Shown here in pieces: positions 63,000 through 64,000 of a stretch of DNA of 64,000 nucleotides. The notes under the pieces were generated by a model. That model made no database searches. It was not told the DNA's origin and saw nothing but the letters and a program-made list of their open reading frames with translations. Position 1 is the first letter of the stretch, and each line of letters begins with the position of its first letter. Source of the DNA: Papio anubis (taxonomy: Eukaryota > Chordata > Mammalia > Primates > Cercopithecidae); contig NC_044988.1 of assembly GCF_008728515.1 (NCBI RefSeq), positions 33,273,159-33,337,158 of the forward strand. The letters are read 5' to 3'. The translations under genes and the position numbers were made by a program.

Positions 63000-63465
63000 T
63001 CCCAGTGCCTTTATTCTAGCCTTGACATTTTCTTTCTGAAACAGGCCCCACTTAAGCATCAATCAAGAGTACACATGAAACTCAACACTTGTTATTGGAT
63101 GCTGTGGAACACCTTTGGTCCCTACGTTAGGGCCGATGCACTCATTCCTGGGAGTGTTGCTGCTGCCAGCTGCCAGCTGAACCTCTTTGGAAACTGTCCT
63201 CTGTACAAAGGAGCAGTTTCACTTTTTCCTCTAGGCGGCCTTAATGTAATGACTGGTGGATGTAAGGCAGTACCAAAGACTGACCTCCTTGTCTCAAGAA
63301 GGGACTCCTCTGAGGGGTCATCTCAGCTCCAAAGGTCCCTGTGAGATTAGCTGAAATCTCTCTTGCAATCGCATTAAACTTCTCCTTCTCCTTCTGACCA
63401 GTCTTGCTTCTCTTACTCCTCTAAAGATGCTGTTCCCTTTCCTGTGGAACCCAATCTAAGACAAC
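63000..63465 (+). mobile_element. LTR-like repeat tail, family not assigned
   Basis: GGTCCCTGTGAGATTAGCTGAAATCTCTC, GCATTAAACTTCTCCTTCTCC and GTGGAACCCAATCTAAGAC resemble the 3' part of an old LTR (ATTAAA-type polyadenylation region followed by a terminal GAACCC...AAGACA). The left limit is uncertain. Confidence 0.4.
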
Positions 63466-64000
63466 AGTTCGTATAAATACAATAGTGTTGGTCCCTTTCC
63501 CTTCCATTCTCTAATCAGTAATGCTCTGCATGCAAGGAGATTTAGATTTACAAGGCTGTGGTGTATGAACCACTTCTGTCTGTCACTCACCTGAGATACC
63601 AAGATCAATCCTGGAACACAATCTAAGTAGAAGCCCAAGCTTTCAGGTCCCCACATTTCTACCCTAGCCAGTCCATAAGCAGTTGTGATTTGACCTTGCT
63701 CTGATCTTGCAAACATAATGGGAAGATTCAGCATTAAAAGTCAGTGAGGGCTCCTAACCATGTTTCCTGACATTTTTGTAACACGATGATTTTATTACAT
63801 CTTAAAACCCTAAATTTGGTTGCAGATCAGTAGAAAATCTACAGCCTAATTTGAAGCTCTTTCCCCAATGGTAAAGGGAAGGACCTTGCAATCTTTGAAG
63901 ATTGTATGTTGTTTTTGCAAGTTTGGAATGTTATCTCTCTTCTCCTCGTCCAAAAGAAATGCAATGTGCAAGCAGTTTAATGAGAAAAAGCTAAGTGAAA
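63466..64000. other. Unique DNA
   Basis: No gene or clear repeat to the end of the window. Confidence 0.4.

Noticed and set aside
63228..63241. Third CTCF-like string CCTCTAGGCGGCCT
   Set aside because: Only about 10 of 14 core positions fit, and the GGCGC end is lost.

Overview
This is nuclear DNA from a primate. It carries many Alu elements of several ages (J, S and Y types plus free left and right monomers), L1 elements of many ages, MIR, L2, MER5-type DNA transposon relics and MaLR LTRs. One Alu (33145-33462, minus strand) has the diagnostic changes I associate with AluYRa, a subfamily confined to Old World monkeys. The source is therefore most likely a macaque, baboon, vervet or close relative rather than human. 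That is a sequence-based inference, not a database match.

I find no intact protein-coding gene, no recognisable exon chain, no tRNA or rRNA gene, no CpG island and no CRISPR. Most long open frames lie in repeats: L1 ORF remnants, Alu antisense frames, or frames through purine microsatellites. The window reads as intergenic or deep-intronic sequence. A few non-repeat blocks (1.0-2.9 kb, 6.8-8.5 kb, 29.5-31.0 kb, 31.3-32.1 kb, 35.3-36.6 kb, 53.5-56.8 kb, 58.2-59.2 kb, 60.7-62.5 kb) are the places to look for regulatory sequence or unannotated exons.

Layout. 0-12 kb: single MIR, L2, MER5 and Alu copies in unique DNA, a very old V-SINE/RTE-tail-like repeat at 8.56-8.83 kb, a good forward CTCF-like motif at 7.84 kb, and an old L1 3' end at 10.4-11.5 kb. 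12.5-20.4 kb: a four-level nest in which an L2 is split by an L1M fragment, that by an Alu, and that by a near full-length but dead L1PA (6.1 kb, minus strand). 20-29 kb: MIR, MLT1-like LTRs, L1 3' ends, CR1/L3 fragments and a 34-bp minisatellite. 29-39 kb: a FLAM whose A-tail became a 200-bp purine tract, AluY and AluYRa insertions, a reverse CTCF-like motif at 35.91 kb, a MER5 cluster and a 375-bp purine tract. 40-44 kb: a long L2 that still shows reverse-transcriptase residues, split by a 5'-inverted L1 that carries an AluJ. 44-53.5 kb: old L1M bodies bombarded by Alus, including an Alu inside an Alu. 53.5-64 kb: mostly unassigned DNA with an AluY lacking its A-tail, MIRs, L1 3' ends and an LTR-like tail.

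The interest is mainly structural (nested insertion order, twin priming, tail-less Alu insertion, palindromes, polypurine tracts) plus a convergent pair of CTCF-like motifs about 28 kb apart. I did not find a new gene system. Subfamily names are from memory of consensus sequences and should be checked with RepeatMasker/Dfam.
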